NCBI GenBank assembly: GCA_023376005.1
Contig: CM042145.1
Coordinates: forward strand, 57,367,496 to 57,431,495
Origin: Doryteuthis pealeii
Lineage: Eukaryota; Mollusca; Cephalopoda; Myopsida; Loliginidae
Direction of reading: 5' to 3'
DNA: 64,000 nt
Shown one piece after another: positions 1 to 11,764 of the stretch. The notes under the pieces were generated by a model, which saw nothing but the letters and a program-made list of their open reading frames with translations, did not search any database and was not told the DNA's origin. Made by a program: the position numbers and the translations under genes. The stretch's first letter is position 1; every line of letters starts with the position of its first letter.

Positions 1-2
1 AA

Positions 3-682
3 ATACTACTAGCATATGGTCTCCCCAAAGAAACGGTTACAGCAATAATGATGCTATACAAAGACACTAAAGCGATGGTACGCTCACCTGATGGCGACAC
101 AGATTTCTTTGACATCACTGCTAGAGTCCTACAATGAGATACATTGGCACCATATATATATATATGGCACCATATAATATGCCTAGACTACGTACTCCGA
201 ACATCATTTGATACCATAAAAGAAAAAGGTTTCACACTAAAAAAAAAGGCAAGAAGCAGGCGATATCCCGCACAAACAGTCACAGATGCAGACTATGTTG
301 ATGACCTTGCACTTCTTGTAGATACACCGACACAGGCTGAGTTACTGTTACATAGCTTGGAGGAGGCAGAAAAGAATATCGGCCTCTATGTGAACTCCGA
401 TAAAACAGAGTTCATGAGTTTCAAAAAGAAAGGAAACATCTCCACACTCAACAGCAAGCCTCTTAAGCCAGTAGAACAGTTCACGTACCTAGGTGGCAAT
501 ATCTCTCCACAGAGAGCGATGTTAATACACGAATAGCAAAGGCATGGTCGGCCACAAACAAATTATCAGTCATATGGAGGCCCGATTCCCTGACAAGCTG
601 AAGCGACAGTTCTTCCAGGCTGTGGTTGTATCAGTGCTGCTATATGGCTGCGCCACTTGGACCCTAACGAAGCATCTTGAGA
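3..682 (+). pseudogene. Non-LTR retrotransposon reverse transcriptase fragment (broken)
   Basis: The reading frame from base 3 gives LINE reverse transcriptase sequence: a GLPKETVTAIMMLYK segment, then ICLDYVLRTSFDTIKEKG, the catalytic box DADYVDDLALL, and the thumb-side [10 protein letters not shown] and FTYLGGNIS segments. The usual box is YADD; here it reads YVDD. The copy is dead. There is an in-frame TGA at 135-137 where the family has Gly. A short AT-rich duplication of GGCACCATATA lies at about 146-175. Two frameshifts follow position 510: the frame passes to ESDVNTRIAKAWSATNKLS and then to [17 protein letters not shown]. Similarity stops near 682, just after LTKHLE. The 5' side runs off the window. 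The family is a non-LTR (LINE) reverse transcriptase; the clade was not determined. Confidence 0.88.
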
Positions 683-689
683 TGCCCGC

Positions 690-1390
690 TGGCCGCTGAG
701 GTTTTTATATAAAAAAAAGTCCACCCGGGGAAAGTTGGGTATTGGTATTATAAGTACTGACACCAAAAATTCGATTTCTAACTTGCACCAATTTTTAAGC
801 ATTTAGTTTTAAAAATCGTCTAATATGAATCCTCCCAAAATCCGTGTTTATGTATATTTAGATATAAAATTGCTCAAAATCTTATAATTTCAATCCAGGA
901 AAATTTGTCAATTTATTTTATTCAAATAGGATGAATAAAATATATCGAAAGTAGCATTCAAAGTGAAATTATAACCCTTAGCCAACCGTACCAGCTCAGA
1001 TAAGCTGCATTACCTCCAATGAGATACGTTAGCAATAAGATTGCATGATATTGTAAAACAGATATCCTTTTTTCTTATCAAAATGACAAAAGCAAATAAT
1101 TATGAACTCTGCTAGAAACAAATTAAAGGATGAGGATTTTAATATGATCATTGTAATTTTAATACTCCTTGTCTAGGTTAGTTTCTCTGAGAGAGTAAAA
1201 TTAGAGATTGCAGAGTGTGTGAGGAAGATTAAACTTCCAAGAATCAGGTCAATTTAAATCCGGTCAAACTTTCCCATTCTTAGAAATCTTACAAAATGAT
1301 TTTAATGATTTTTTTTAATTCTTCGGCCGTATTTATTTTTCTAATTTAATTCGCTTTTCAAATTCATTTTTTAATGATCAGAATTATTTA
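690..1390. other. AT-rich stretch with no recognised feature
   Basis: No coding signal or clear repeat boundary was seen. It lies between the broken reverse transcriptase and a terminal-repeat-like sequence at 1394. Confidence 0.5.
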
Positions 1391-1393
1391 CTT

Positions 1394-1440
1394 AGAGCTC
1401 AATGAGTGACCCACCGTGTCACGTTTTTCTTTTTTCTAAT
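1394..1440 (+). repeat. Terminal repeat of an unknown DNA element (GAGCTCAATGAGTGACCC type)
   Basis: The sequence GAGCTCAATGAGTGACCC, followed by GTCACG and a T-rich run, matches the ends at 51317-51359 (same orientation) and 41004-41043 (inverted). The three copies share GGGTCACCC/GAGCTC cores. It is probably the outer end of a degenerate transposon whose body was not delimited. Confidence 0.5.
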
Positions 1441-1829
1441 ATAAACTTATATAGGAACAACGGTTTTATTAAACCGATCCCATTGTTTATATTGTATTGT
1501 TTTTTTTCTAAAACCCTTTCTTTATAAACTCTGTTATTTCTCTTGTTGTAAAGTATTAGAAAATCACGTTTTGATGTCATTGTCCATTCTCGTTAATCTT
1601 AACAGTTTGAAATTGTAAAATCAGTTTAGACATTGGCGATTGGGGGCATAATCAGAGCTGACTTTCATTCAAGAGAAATTGAAATCTGAGTAGGAAAAGA
1701 AACCGGCTTGAAGATTGATTATAAAACTTATTTGTTCCTTTTATCCGTAACTTAGCAACGAAACAAAACTCTTGCTGTGTTTACATTATCAGAACAAAAG
1801 AACAAAATCAACTTTTGGACATTCACTGT

Positions 1830-2345
1830 ACTAGCAAGAATATGCGCTCTCCGCCGGGCGTAAGTTTTAATGTAATGAAATATATTAAATCAGAAAGACT
1901 AACGAAATTAAATAAGAATTCATATAAAACGATTGCACTTATTTTGATTCATTTTTTTATTAGTTTCCAAATAAAATGATTCATAGGATTGATTTTAATA
2001 CCTTGGAGAATAAAACAATGATTATTAGAGATCAATAACACCAAGCAATTATTTATTAAACCCGGTTTTGTTAAAACCAGTATGCAAATTAACCACACCA
2101 TATATTATGTAAATTTATTTCTTAGTGATATATAAGATATTGCAGGATTTTAAATGCTAATAGCATGGGCTGTTTTGAGGCAAATCTAACTCTGATTTTC
2201 ATAGAGATGTTAATAAATAAGATTTGTTATGTATTAATGATTTTGACTATAAATCAAATACTCATTGATAAACTTACGTCATTCCTGAGGGTATTTTGAT
2301 GTAAGCAGTGACGTAGTTTCGGTTACAGACTCTGAGTCCCCATTA
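1830..2345 (+). repeat. Interspersed repeat, family T, copy 1
   Basis: About 0.5 kb that reappears in reverse complement at 61660-62225. Shared landmarks are AATGTAATGAAA, GGAGAATAAAACAAT, ATTATTTATTAAACC, GGTTTTGTTAAAACCAGT and the end GTTACAGACTCTGAGTCCCC. A related end is also seen near 44890. No protein is encoded. It is probably a non-autonomous DNA element. Confidence 0.65.
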
Positions 2346-2349
2346 TAAT

Positions 2350-3310
2350 AAGATATATTTTACTATAATTTTTTTTTGTATAAATATCAATCTGTGTCCA
2401 GATATTCAAGTGGACTTAGTACAATGACAAAATCAAATACAGAAAAATATGTTTTTCAAAAACTCCTGCGTTAAATCAATCTCCAAGAGGAATTGGGATT
2501 ATCTTCCCTTGTTTGCTACGGTTTGCTGTGAGGTGGTGTTGCGACCAGCATATCTAAAACTGCCGAAATCAGACTCCATTTCCCGGGGACTCTCCAGTCT
2601 TCAGGACTAACACACAAGTTGTGTCTCCGTCCATTTGGACTGAAGGGGATTAGCTTTTACATGTACCTGTATACGGATCATGATACACTCTATGCTTTCC
2701 CAGAGGTTTAGGCCACCAGCTACTGGCATTTCCGTGTACAGTACACGTGCCCTGAAAATACTATATGCTTTCATAGAGGCCACGCATCCGTGGCATCGTT
2801 TGATTTTAGCCACATATGTCAAGTAAGCATCTTTCTATTTTTGTACCCCTTACACATACTGCTGGTTCATAGAACAATATGTGTATATTTCTATCTGTTG
2901 GAACACATTCGGGTATTTCTTTCAATACTATCTGTACATATCTTATACATATATCTGAGTATATCACGGATATACTAATGATAATATTGGTCCTCGAAGA
3001 GTAAGGACACGACTAAATATCTTCTTTAGCACTAATCACTCCAGCATTACTATAAAAACAAATCGTCATAGCAGAAGACAAATTCAAAAATTATATTTTT
3101 ATATTAATTCAATCTCGTCTTAATCTATCAGTAAAAGCCAATGTCTTCTAGTATTGCAAACTAAGAGGGTTTATCAGAGTTTATCTCTGGTAGGGTCGAC
3201 TTTGCGAGGGACATATGATGTTGAAAGATCCGACACTCACCTATAACCCAAGTTAATTACATCACTGACAACGTCCACTGGCGCCTTACAGTTAGTAAGG
3301 AGTGTATATT
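2350..3310. other. No recognised feature
   Basis: AT-rich unique-looking sequence. Short open frames are present but none has recognisable protein content or codon structure. Confidence 0.45.
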
Positions 3311-3311
3311 C

Positions 3312-3316
<5 letters not shown>

Positions 3317-3368
<52 letters not shown>

Positions 3369-3370
3369 TA
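3317..3370. repeat. (CA)n(TA)n microsatellite
   Basis: An uninterrupted ACAC run passes directly into an ATAT run. Confidence 0.97.
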
Positions 3371-3884
3371 TAGGTTAGGCATCCAGCGGAAGAGAAGGAA
3401 AACTCTGAACTTAAACCTGTTAAAATCGACTTAAGAAATTGACTCGTAGTCATATTCTATTCATGAGGAGGGATTGGTATATATATATATATATGTATAT
3501 ATACTGAACTAGAACTTAATAGACATTCTACTTATCTTTTAGAGTGATCGTGTATGTGGATGTAGCTATAGATAAAAATAAAAAAAGGTAACATACCTCT
3601 TCGAGCGTTCCAGGTCAAATTTGCTTGACCTCCATACGAAAGTTCGGAATCATTTCAGTTACCTAATTCCTTTTTCAGAGAGACTGTCAAGGCGTGCAAT
3701 ATTTTCTTCCTTAAACAAATATTATCGAGAGAGTCGAGATGTTTTGGGGAAATTTCGGTCATCATGTCAATGGAGTTGATTTCCAAAAGGTCATAGATCA
3801 AAGGTTTGTAATAAAATATTTAGGCCAAAGTCATCTCTGGTTTGTAGGGGTTAGAGATTAAACATACCACCAGGTATTTCGGTG

Positions 3885-4015
3885 TAGATAGATGTGAACA
3901 GACCGAGATAGATTGATAGATAGATGTGAACAGACCGAGATAGATTGATAGATAGATGTGAACAGACCAAGATAAATAGATTGATATCAATAAACGGAGA
4001 TCGATCGATAGATAG

Positions 4016-4063
<48 letters not shown>

Positions 4064-4165
4064 GTGTGTGTGTTAAAAGAAAGGAAATGAATCCGAAACC
4101 GACCAATATATATTGATAGGTATGAACAGATCGAGATAGATTGATAGATATAAACAGACGGACGG
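3885..4165. repeat. 30-bp tandem repeat flanking a (TA)n tract
   Basis: Units of the form GATGTGAACAGACCGAGATA followed by GATTGATAGA repeat from 3885 with substitutions. They are interrupted by (TA)n at 4019-4062, and degenerate units resume to about 4165. Open frames here are repeat artefacts. The reverse motif GGAAATGAATCCGA lies at about 4083-4096. Confidence 0.85.
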
Positions 4166-4554
4166 GTATTGAGAAATAGGTTTATCATTCATCCTTTTTC
4201 TCAAAGTGTCTTTTTTTTTTTTTTCAAGTTTGTTGTTCTGTTGTCTGTTGGACTTCCGGTTCTTCATTTCCTTTCTCCTGTCCATGTGAATGAACAAAGA
4301 AACAAACTCTCGCCGTTTAGATTGCAACTGCATTGCATTTCTTATAGACAAATTGCATAAAATTGTACAAAATTGATTGCTTTAAACGAAACTAGCAATG
4401 CGAGCAATGGCGACGTAGACTCCTAAATCGCAGCCGACATGTTTGGCAACAAAAGCCACAAGATGAACGCGACTCTAATAGATCGCCTGCGACCTGTGCT
4501 TGTTTGCGGTAATTTTTTTATCCTTAAAATCTTGTGCTACTAAAATTTGTTAGT

Positions 4555-4860
4555 TGGTTGAATTTCACGGCATGTCAACTCTTGTTGGGTTATTTTATGC
4601 CGAAGACGTTTTGTTTTATTCATTCTTGATGGGTACTAAATTTTTTATATCGGAGGGGGGGGGGCTTCTCCGACCGACCGTCTATCCTAAGGGCTAAAGT
4701 GAAGTGTTGCATATCATGGACTGCTCAACCACCAGGGTCACCTCCTTAGGCATCACGGTTCGCCACCCACGGTCAACAGGTGGTCCCATTGGGGTGGGGT
4801 TTTTACCCATCTGCAGAGTCGCAGTCAGTGTATTCTAAAACCCCAGCCGACAGGGCTTGA
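4555..4860 (+). repeat. Interspersed repeat family C, copy 1
   Basis: It starts near the motif GGCATGTCAACTCTTG and continues through TCTCCGACCGACCGTCTA, ATCATGGACTGCTCAACC and the GGTCAACAGGTGG segment. The same ordered blocks occur at about 9820-10610 (+), 11345-11760 (-), 34270-34510 (-, partial) and 60480-61110 (-). No transposase was recognised; this is probably a SINE-like or non-autonomous element. Confidence 0.7.
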
Positions 4861-4954
4861 GTGACTAAGAAAAACTGAGTAAAAATTCAATGGCCAAACT
4901 AAAAACATCTTGACTTTCTCTTTTATTTTTTTCGAACTTTGATTCCATTGATTT

Positions 4955-5660
4955 GATTGATTGGAACAGAATGTCAACCCGTCCAGGGTTATTTTATGCC
5001 CAGAGATTAGGGAAGAGCCAGATCCGCTGTACTATTTTGGAGATCCATTTTTACCTCGAAATCCATTTTCCAGGGCAGACTTTTATTCATTGATCTACCA
5101 TTTCTTAAGAGTTTTCCTTCTCTTAGAGCGGTTGTCATGCAGAGGCCAAAGAGCCAGTTACGCAATAATCATTTTCCAGGGCAGATTCTTCCCCATGAAT
5201 CTACCATTTCTTCAGAATTATTAATATTATTATTATTTCACTACTTGTGAATTTTTCACACCAGCGTTACTTTTTGCGTTACAGTAATCTGAGTGACAAC
5301 AAGTTTCAAAAGGTGTCCAGGACTCTTCTGGGTATTCTAGCCATTCTTAAAATTGCTGTTACCTGGATGGTCTCGATTATTCCTCTGATTTGATTGATTG
5401 GTTGGAAGGGCATGTCGACCCGTCCAGGGTTATTTTAAGCTTAGAGGTTAGGGAAGTGCATTCGTTGAACGTTTATATTTATATTTCTGTTGTCCTATCG
5501 AATACGAATCATTTTTAAACAGATCTATTTGATCCATAGATGTGACCCTAACAGGTAATACCACTCCGGATAAGAGTGAACCTGGGAGTAATGGCAATGA
5601 AGAGGTGTTCCCCAACCCAAATCCTCATAACTGGAGCCTCATCATTAACAAATCAGCGAG
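4955..5660 (+). repeat. Family C fragments interrupted by a LINE remnant
   Basis: Two starts of the family (ACCCGTCCAGGGTTATTTTA) occur at about 4978 and 5418. The second continues into the block ATAGATGTGACCCTAACAGG and TAATGGCAATGAAG. Between them lies a short LINE remnant, annotated separately. Confidence 0.6.
5256..5395 (-). pseudogene. LINE pol C-terminal remnant (short)
   Basis: The reverse complement translates in pieces to IETIQVTAILRMARIPRRVLDTF, then NLLSLRL. This matches the same region of the longer minus-strand remnant at 20846-21262. It is only about 45 codons and broken. Confidence 0.55.
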
Positions 5661-5664
5661 AAAA

Positions 5665-6320
5665 TTCTCTCTTTTATAGTAAAATTTGGCTAATTTAGAC
5701 ATTTTATCTATAGCAAAACATCCCTAGAATGATGTCAACCAAAAGTATTAACTATGCAATAAATTTAGTTTTATATATAAAAATAAAGAATGAACAATTC
5801 AGCAATGAACAAGTTGTATCAAATTAATGATATAACATAAAGATACAACTTTCCGAATATCACAAACGAAAGTCCGAAAAAACTTTTGACTCAATCTGAT
5901 AGTTTGAAATATAGCAAAACTTTTAACTCGCCCTAGTATTTATTTATTTATTCATTCATAAATGTCATTCATATTTTCCTCCTATTTTCTTGCTTCTATT
6001 CTCGTTGCCCCCCCCCCCTTTTTTTTCCGCCATTTTAGTCTTGTCTGATTCTCCAACAAATCATTCTACCAATCAAAAAACACCAGACAGAATTAAATTT
6101 CCATATTATATTGACAAGTATATTTTTTCTAGTATTTCCTACACTATTTAAGTTTATCGTGGGAGGAAAATAAAAAACTGATTTTCGATGATTAATTGTT
6201 TGTTGAAGTTTCTCTAAAGTTTTTCATTCAAAAAGAAAATAATTATTTTAAACATTTCTTATGTTCTAAAAAAAAGGATGAGTCTGGATGAAAAGATTTT
6301 TTTATAACAAAATTCATTCA
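5665..6320. other. No recognised feature
   Basis: AT-rich sequence without coding signal. Confidence 0.45.
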
Positions 6321-6321
6321 A

Positions 6322-6570
6322 CATTTCTTCTGGTCCAGTGCTGGTGAAAATGAGATAGACTCCCTCACTGTTCGACTGATACCGACAATAGGTCACTCCG
6401 CCAACTTTACTTTCTATTCATTCATATATTTCCTTCATATTTCGTATTTTTTGCTTCTTTTCTCATTGTTTTTCCCCATTTCTTCTAGTCTAGTACTATT
6501 GAAAAGGGGATAGACTCCCTCACTCTCTGTTTGATACCGCCAATAGACCACTCCGCTAACTTTACTTGCT
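6322..6570 (+). repeat. Two SINE family A 3' tails in tandem
   Basis: The tail block (TCTAGTCTAGTACTATTGAA or equivalent, ATAGACTCCCTCACT, GATACCGACAATAGG, ACTTTACTT) occurs twice, at about 6330-6412 and 6484-6570. Each lacks the tRNA-like head. The duplication suggests two 5'-truncated insertions or a local tandem copy. Confidence 0.7.
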
Positions 6571-7159
6571 ATTTATTCTTATATTTCGTTCATATTTTCT
6601 TATTTTCTTGTTTCTTTTTCCACTGTTCTCCAGCCCCACACCCCTCTTCTGTTTGTCGTCTGCCATTTTACACAGTTTGTCTTGTTCGATTCCCATACAC
6701 TAATCTCCAAGAAATCATTCTACCAATCAAAAAACACCAGACAGAATAAAAATGTCCATGAAACAAGAAACTTGCATTTCCAAGAATCACACTTGAAGAA
6801 TTTCGAAGAATGAACGATCCAAGTGAACTGAACAAATATTGGAATGTTGGGAATTGACGATAGATTCAAATATCCGTAAAGACCTCTGATTGCAAATCTC
6901 TGTGTCATACGTAGTTATGAATCGAATGAATAGTTTTAAAGGAATGAAAAGAGTTTTACTGATCATTTCTATATTGGTCTAAAAAGTGTAAACTGTATTA
7001 AGTATAAATGGAGGCGATAAAAGGACAGTGATTATGCTCGCGTGAAAATGCGACAAATAATCATAGTTCAATATCAGTTGGATGTCTGCCTGGAATTTTC
7101 TCGGATGGAGTTTGAACTCGGCTCACCGGTTCCATTTTCCCCCGCTGTTACCGGTTGGA

Positions 7160-7426
7160 CCGGTTTAACTCAATCGATAGAACATTAACCAATGAATTTC
7201 AAAGTTCCTGGTTCGATACTAGTCCCCCACCAACTCAGTGCATGAGTAGCACAGATTAGGCAATTTGATATGGGAGGAAAACGTGGGGAGCTGACGGTAT
7301 ATGTGGCGCTCAATCTCTGCAAAAAACAATCTCTCTGGTCTAACGCTAGTGAAAAAGGAATAGGCTCCCTTGTTGTCCAGATTATACTGACAATTGGACA
7401 CTCTGACAACTTTACTTTTTTACTTA
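7160..7426 (+). repeat. tRNA-derived SINE, family A
   Basis: The head CGGTTTAACTCAATCGATAG is a degenerate pol III A box. GGTTCGATACT is the B box. The body holds TGAGTAGCACAG, TATGTGGCGCTC, GGTCTAACGCTAGTGAAAAA and a final ACTTTACTT tail. This order is shared by nine or more copies in the window. Confidence 0.85.
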
Positions 7427-7864
7427 ACCTTTTAATTATTTTTAAAAATAAACTTCAAACCGTAAAAAATATAAGGACCTAACCGAGAACTTATCACCAT
7501 ATTTTTTAGGGAACAGACACAAAATCTGTTGTTTTTTTTTTATTTTTGTTGTTTTTTTTTTTGGGGGGGGTCTTGTTTTTTTGGGGGGTGGGGGGTTGCT
7601 TACCTGTTTGTCGTTGTTTTATTATTGTTTTGCTTTTTGTTTTTTCATTGCCTAAAATCTGTTGTTGTTTTGTTCACTGTGTGTGTGAAAATTTCTTATC
7701 AGAATTTAGACAATTATGTCATGTCAAGTTACGGACATTGATTCAAACATATTCTTATTATTATTATTATTATTATTATTATAACTCTATGTTTATGATA
7801 TATTGAGCACTGTTGGATAAATTATTAATGCCACTGCAAGGGAAAAGTTAAAGCGGCAATTTGA

Positions 7865-7974
<110 letters not shown>

Positions 7975-8951
7975 TATCCCTGTGCTTTTTTTTGCTTTTT
8001 TTATAGGTTTGTTTGTTTTTTCCTTGCCTAAAATTGCATTGTCTCTTAAGAAATTTGAAATTAACCAATTTTCCAATTCTTCGAAACGTAAATTTGCCTT
8101 TCTTGATATCCTGAATTGGTTCTGAACCAGAATTTAGAATGATAATTCTTTTTTCATTTACCCAGAAATTTAGCCCTTAATTGACATTACTCCCAGATCC
8201 ACTCGGAGTGGTAATTCTTGTTAGGGACCAATCTGAATCAAATATACCGAGTGATTGTCAAATAACTCCCTATTTTTAAAATCTTATAATTTATTTCTGA
8301 ATCGATATTCTTACAAAAATAAATGTGTAGAATACACATAACATGAATTTTTATTCAAAATTCTATATGGGCACCGGCATTCACTTAAGCCTCTATATGG
8401 GTACTCTCTTTTGGATTTAAACGTCCAGATATCTTTATAAGGCTTCGAATTTTGAAACAAAATCAATCTGAAAAGAAAAATAAACGGCATTGATTTAATT
8501 GCCATATTATTAAGGAATATACTTTAAAGAATTGAGAAAAATATAACTGCATATTAAAAAAATTATAAATAGTTTAAAATAGGAAGTTACTTTTCCATCA
8601 ATCTGTATATGCTTAAAAATTACTCGCATTCCTTAGGACCATCCACAACAACAAAAAATACACTAAACAAAAAATGTAAATCTGAAGGGACAATCAACGC
8701 GATTCCTTAACCTCTAGACATAAAATAATCCCAGACGGGTTGGCCTGCCGTTAAAATCAATCTATCAATTATTCAAGAAATTTAGTATTCAGAACCACAA
8801 AACAAAATTAAATGACTTTTTTTTGTTGATTGTAATTAAAAAAAAAAATATGTGTGCAATTTTCCTGTTTTTAACTTTCAAGCCGTTATAAGCAAGTTGC
8901 CTGTCAGTCCAAATACTTTGGAGAAGTGTGTATATGCAGAAATCTATGTGT

Positions 8952-8952
<1 letters not shown>

Positions 8953-9009
<57 letters not shown>

Positions 9010-9010
9010 G
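8953..9010. repeat. (CA)n(TA)n microsatellite
   Basis: A long CACA run ends in a short TATA run. Confidence 0.97.
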
Positions 9011-9049
9011 CTTGCGTATTTGAGTTACTGCAAATTAAAATTCAGTCAA

Positions 9050-9500
9050 GAAATCTGCCAGGCATGGCACGTACATTTATCCTCAAAAATCGAAAATAAG
9101 GCACGAGTAAAAAATAAATAAAAATAAAAATAAAAAAATTATAGGAAAGCAATTAATTTTTTAAAATAACAGTAATTCCTTTTATGGATTCAGAACTGAT
9201 ATAATCGACGCATCACAAACTCGACTGGCGTTTTTTTTTTTTGTTTTTTGTTTTTTTTGTTTTTGTTTTTTTAGGTGTGTGTTTGGGGGTGGGGTATTAA
9301 TATTTTTTTAAAAACAGGAATTGAAAATATGTTGTTCAATATTATTTTAAAACTGTTTTTTTTTTTTTCTAATTTAAGTCACAAGGCCGACCGAGCCAAA
9401 AATCTGAAATAAGATCTACGAGCCAATTGTTCTACCGGAAGTAAAACTTGTACTCGAGCTATGTCGGCCTATGTGTGCATACGGGTATTTATTCAACCCC
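9050..9500. other. No recognised feature
   Basis: Contains AAATAAA runs and long T/G homopolymer stretches only. Confidence 0.45.
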
Positions 9501-9544
9501 TCCGACATGGACAGGATGTGACACAAGGTTAATTTTTAAGATTA

Positions 9545-9775
9545 GTGAAGCTGGTTTGAATTCAGTTTTCATTCACCTTGACTGGTTTCATAACAAAAGT
9601 TAAATAACCCAGTCTACCCCATCATATTCCCATAGCAGGGGCAAATGAAGAATATGGATTCATCCCTTCCCCCAATGGAATTAACGCGAAGTGAATCGCA
9701 AACAATCTCGTCCAGGATTTGAAATCTGGTCTCTGAATCCATTTCCTACGACAATAACTGTTAGGCTATCACGTT
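9545..9775 (-). repeat. tRNA-derived SINE-like repeat, family B
   Basis: On the minus strand it reads a GGTGATAGCCTAACAGTTAT-like head. The body carries CCAGATTTCAAATCCTGGAC (B-box-like), then ACTTCGCGTTAATTCC, ATGAATCC and CTGGGTTATTTAAC. Family members recur at 44455 (+), 45705 (-), 54760 (-), 57720 (-) and 61360 (+). Confidence 0.65.
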
Positions 9776-9819
9776 CAAATGAATACACATGAATCCATTT
9801 ATTTTGCTCCTAACTATGA

Positions 9820-10610
9820 TTGGTTGGATTTGACGGCAGGTCAACCGTTGCTTTTTGTTTTATTCATTCACGATGGGTTTCATTTTTTTACAACTCAGTT
9901 TTTCTATTTAACTGTGACCTTTACAAGTACTATCACTCCGAGTCAGAGTAGACCTGGAAGTAATGATGATGAAGGGGTACTCCACACTGCCCAGAATTGG
10001 AAGTTCACAACTAAATACAGTATAAGATCATACCCAGGACATTAAGATCCTCATCCACCACATTCTAGAACCTATAAGACAAAAAACGGTTAGGACTTGT
10101 GATAAGGCCAATAGGGTTGGCATAATCATGTAGGTGCTAGCCTACGTAATGAACAAATTGAAGTGTTGCATGTCATGGACTGTTCAGGTACCAAGATTTG
10201 CTCCATCTTTCCTCTGTATATGGAATCCAATGCCTTCTCGGCTTAAAATTTGACCTCGGTGTGTACGTGTGTGAATCAATAAGTTCGTAGCTTAGCACAT
10301 CATAAAGGTCGGGTCTTGCCATAAGAGCAATAGGGTTGGGACAATCATATAGGTGCTAGGGCTTGATGTGATCAGCCGATTGATCGTGGGGAGCCTCTCC
10401 GACTGCCCGTCTAGCCTAAGTAAAGGCCAAAGGGGAGTTTTGCATGTAACAGGCTGCTCAGCCACCATGATTCCATCCTGAAGCATCATGGGTCGCTACC
10501 TACGGTCAACAGGTGGCCCAATGGGGGGGGGTAGGGTCTTACCTCCCTACAGAGGTGCAGTCGGTGTATTCTACAGCCTCAGCCGTCTGTGATACACATG
10601 GGAGATAGGC
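9820..10610 (+). repeat. Interspersed repeat family C, long copy
   Basis: Contains the complete order of blocks: GACGGCAGGTCAACCG; GTGACCTTTACAAGTACTA; GACCTGGAAGTAATGATGA; CCAGAATTGGAAGTTCACA; ATCATATAGGTGCTAGGGC; CAGCCGATTGATCGTGGGG; and CCTACGGTCAACAGGTGG. A short internal stretch (CAATAGGGTTGG to TAGGTGCTAG) is present twice. Confidence 0.7.
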
Positions 10611-10619
10611 AATTACCTC

Positions 10620-11340
10620 AAGAACTAGACTGACAGATTTGCAGTCTAATGTCTTCTTTAATTGTTCTTAGCCCATAACAATGAGAATATCTCGCCTTCA
10701 AAACTTGTGTCAATAGACGATGTGATGAGTTTCTTTTATAGAAGTAAAATAGGAACATTATCCACGAAATAAATTTCTTACAATCGGATTCATTTATCTC
10801 TGAAAAAATCCCTCGTTAGATTTTCTTACAAGTTCTAATAATATCTTTAATAATTCCAGCTTTTTTTTTTCTTCTCCCTTTTTTATTTTATTTTCTTTTT
10901 AAGTGAATAAAAATGATTTAATATGATCGGAAGACCTTTACCGGAAGTCTCGGATACACTTCTCGCTTCAGGTGAGATCTCACTTCATTATAGAGATTTT
11001 GAAATGTAGCTGACGTAAAAGTCACTTTAGAAAAAAAGTTTTGGTTATTAACTACTATGCCTAAGTCTACTGAAAGAAAATTGGATTTCCTTAAAATGTA
11101 TGTACTAAATGTATCGGGGGGGGGGAGGCGTCTAAATAACTAATATAAGCTGTAAAAAAGAATGAAATGTCATCCGTATAATTCTGTCAGAGATGCCTTG
11201 ACAAAAAACATCTTGTCCCCGGCATGTCACAATGACTAGTAGTGAAGTATTTGAGAGTAAGTATTTGGGCCAACCATTCGCTTATAACTGTCGTCCTGGA
11301 AAATTGTAAAAACTGATTTCGTCATTTGTCAACTTTCACA
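10620..11340. other. No recognised feature
   Basis: AT-rich sequence with a short G tract near 11117. No coding evidence. Confidence 0.45.
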
Positions 11341-11344
11341 TTGC

Positions 11345-11760
11345 TGGTAGAATACTCCCCCCAACAGTGGAAGCACCATGGGTTGCTGAGCAATCTATGA
11401 CATGCAACACTCAGTTTTTGCATTTACTTGGGCTTGACAAGTGGTCGGAGATATCCATTCCGATAAATTGGCTGATCATGTCAAGCCCTAGTACCTATAT
11501 GATTGTCCCGTCCGTATTATTCTTATGGAAAGCCCCAGTCCGTTTTTATCATATATGTGTTACAAGGCTGTGGCTGATGGTCTTACTTTTCTGTGTATAA
11601 CGCTAAACTGCATCTAGTGGCGAGGGTCCAGTTCTGGAACTCTGGGAAGAATAAAGTACACCTTCAATGCCATTACTCTCAGGTCCACTCTGACCCGGAA
11701 TGCTAGTACCTGTTAGGGTTCCATCTATGGGTTAAATTGATTAAAATGTGTTTTAAAGAA
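11345..11760 (-). repeat. Interspersed repeat family C, copy 3
   Basis: Reverse orientation of the blocks seen at 9820-10610. The plus strand reads GGTTGCTGAGCAATCTATGA, GGTCGGAGATATCC, TAGTACCTATATGATTGTCC, TCCAGTTCTGGAACTCT and TAGGGTTCCATCTATGGG. Confidence 0.7.
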
Positions 11761-11764
11761 TGTG

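Noticed and set aside
3820..4188. 122-residue minus-strand open frame rich in Tyr, Ile and Ser
   Set aside because: It is the translation of a 30-bp tandem repeat and a (TA)n tract.
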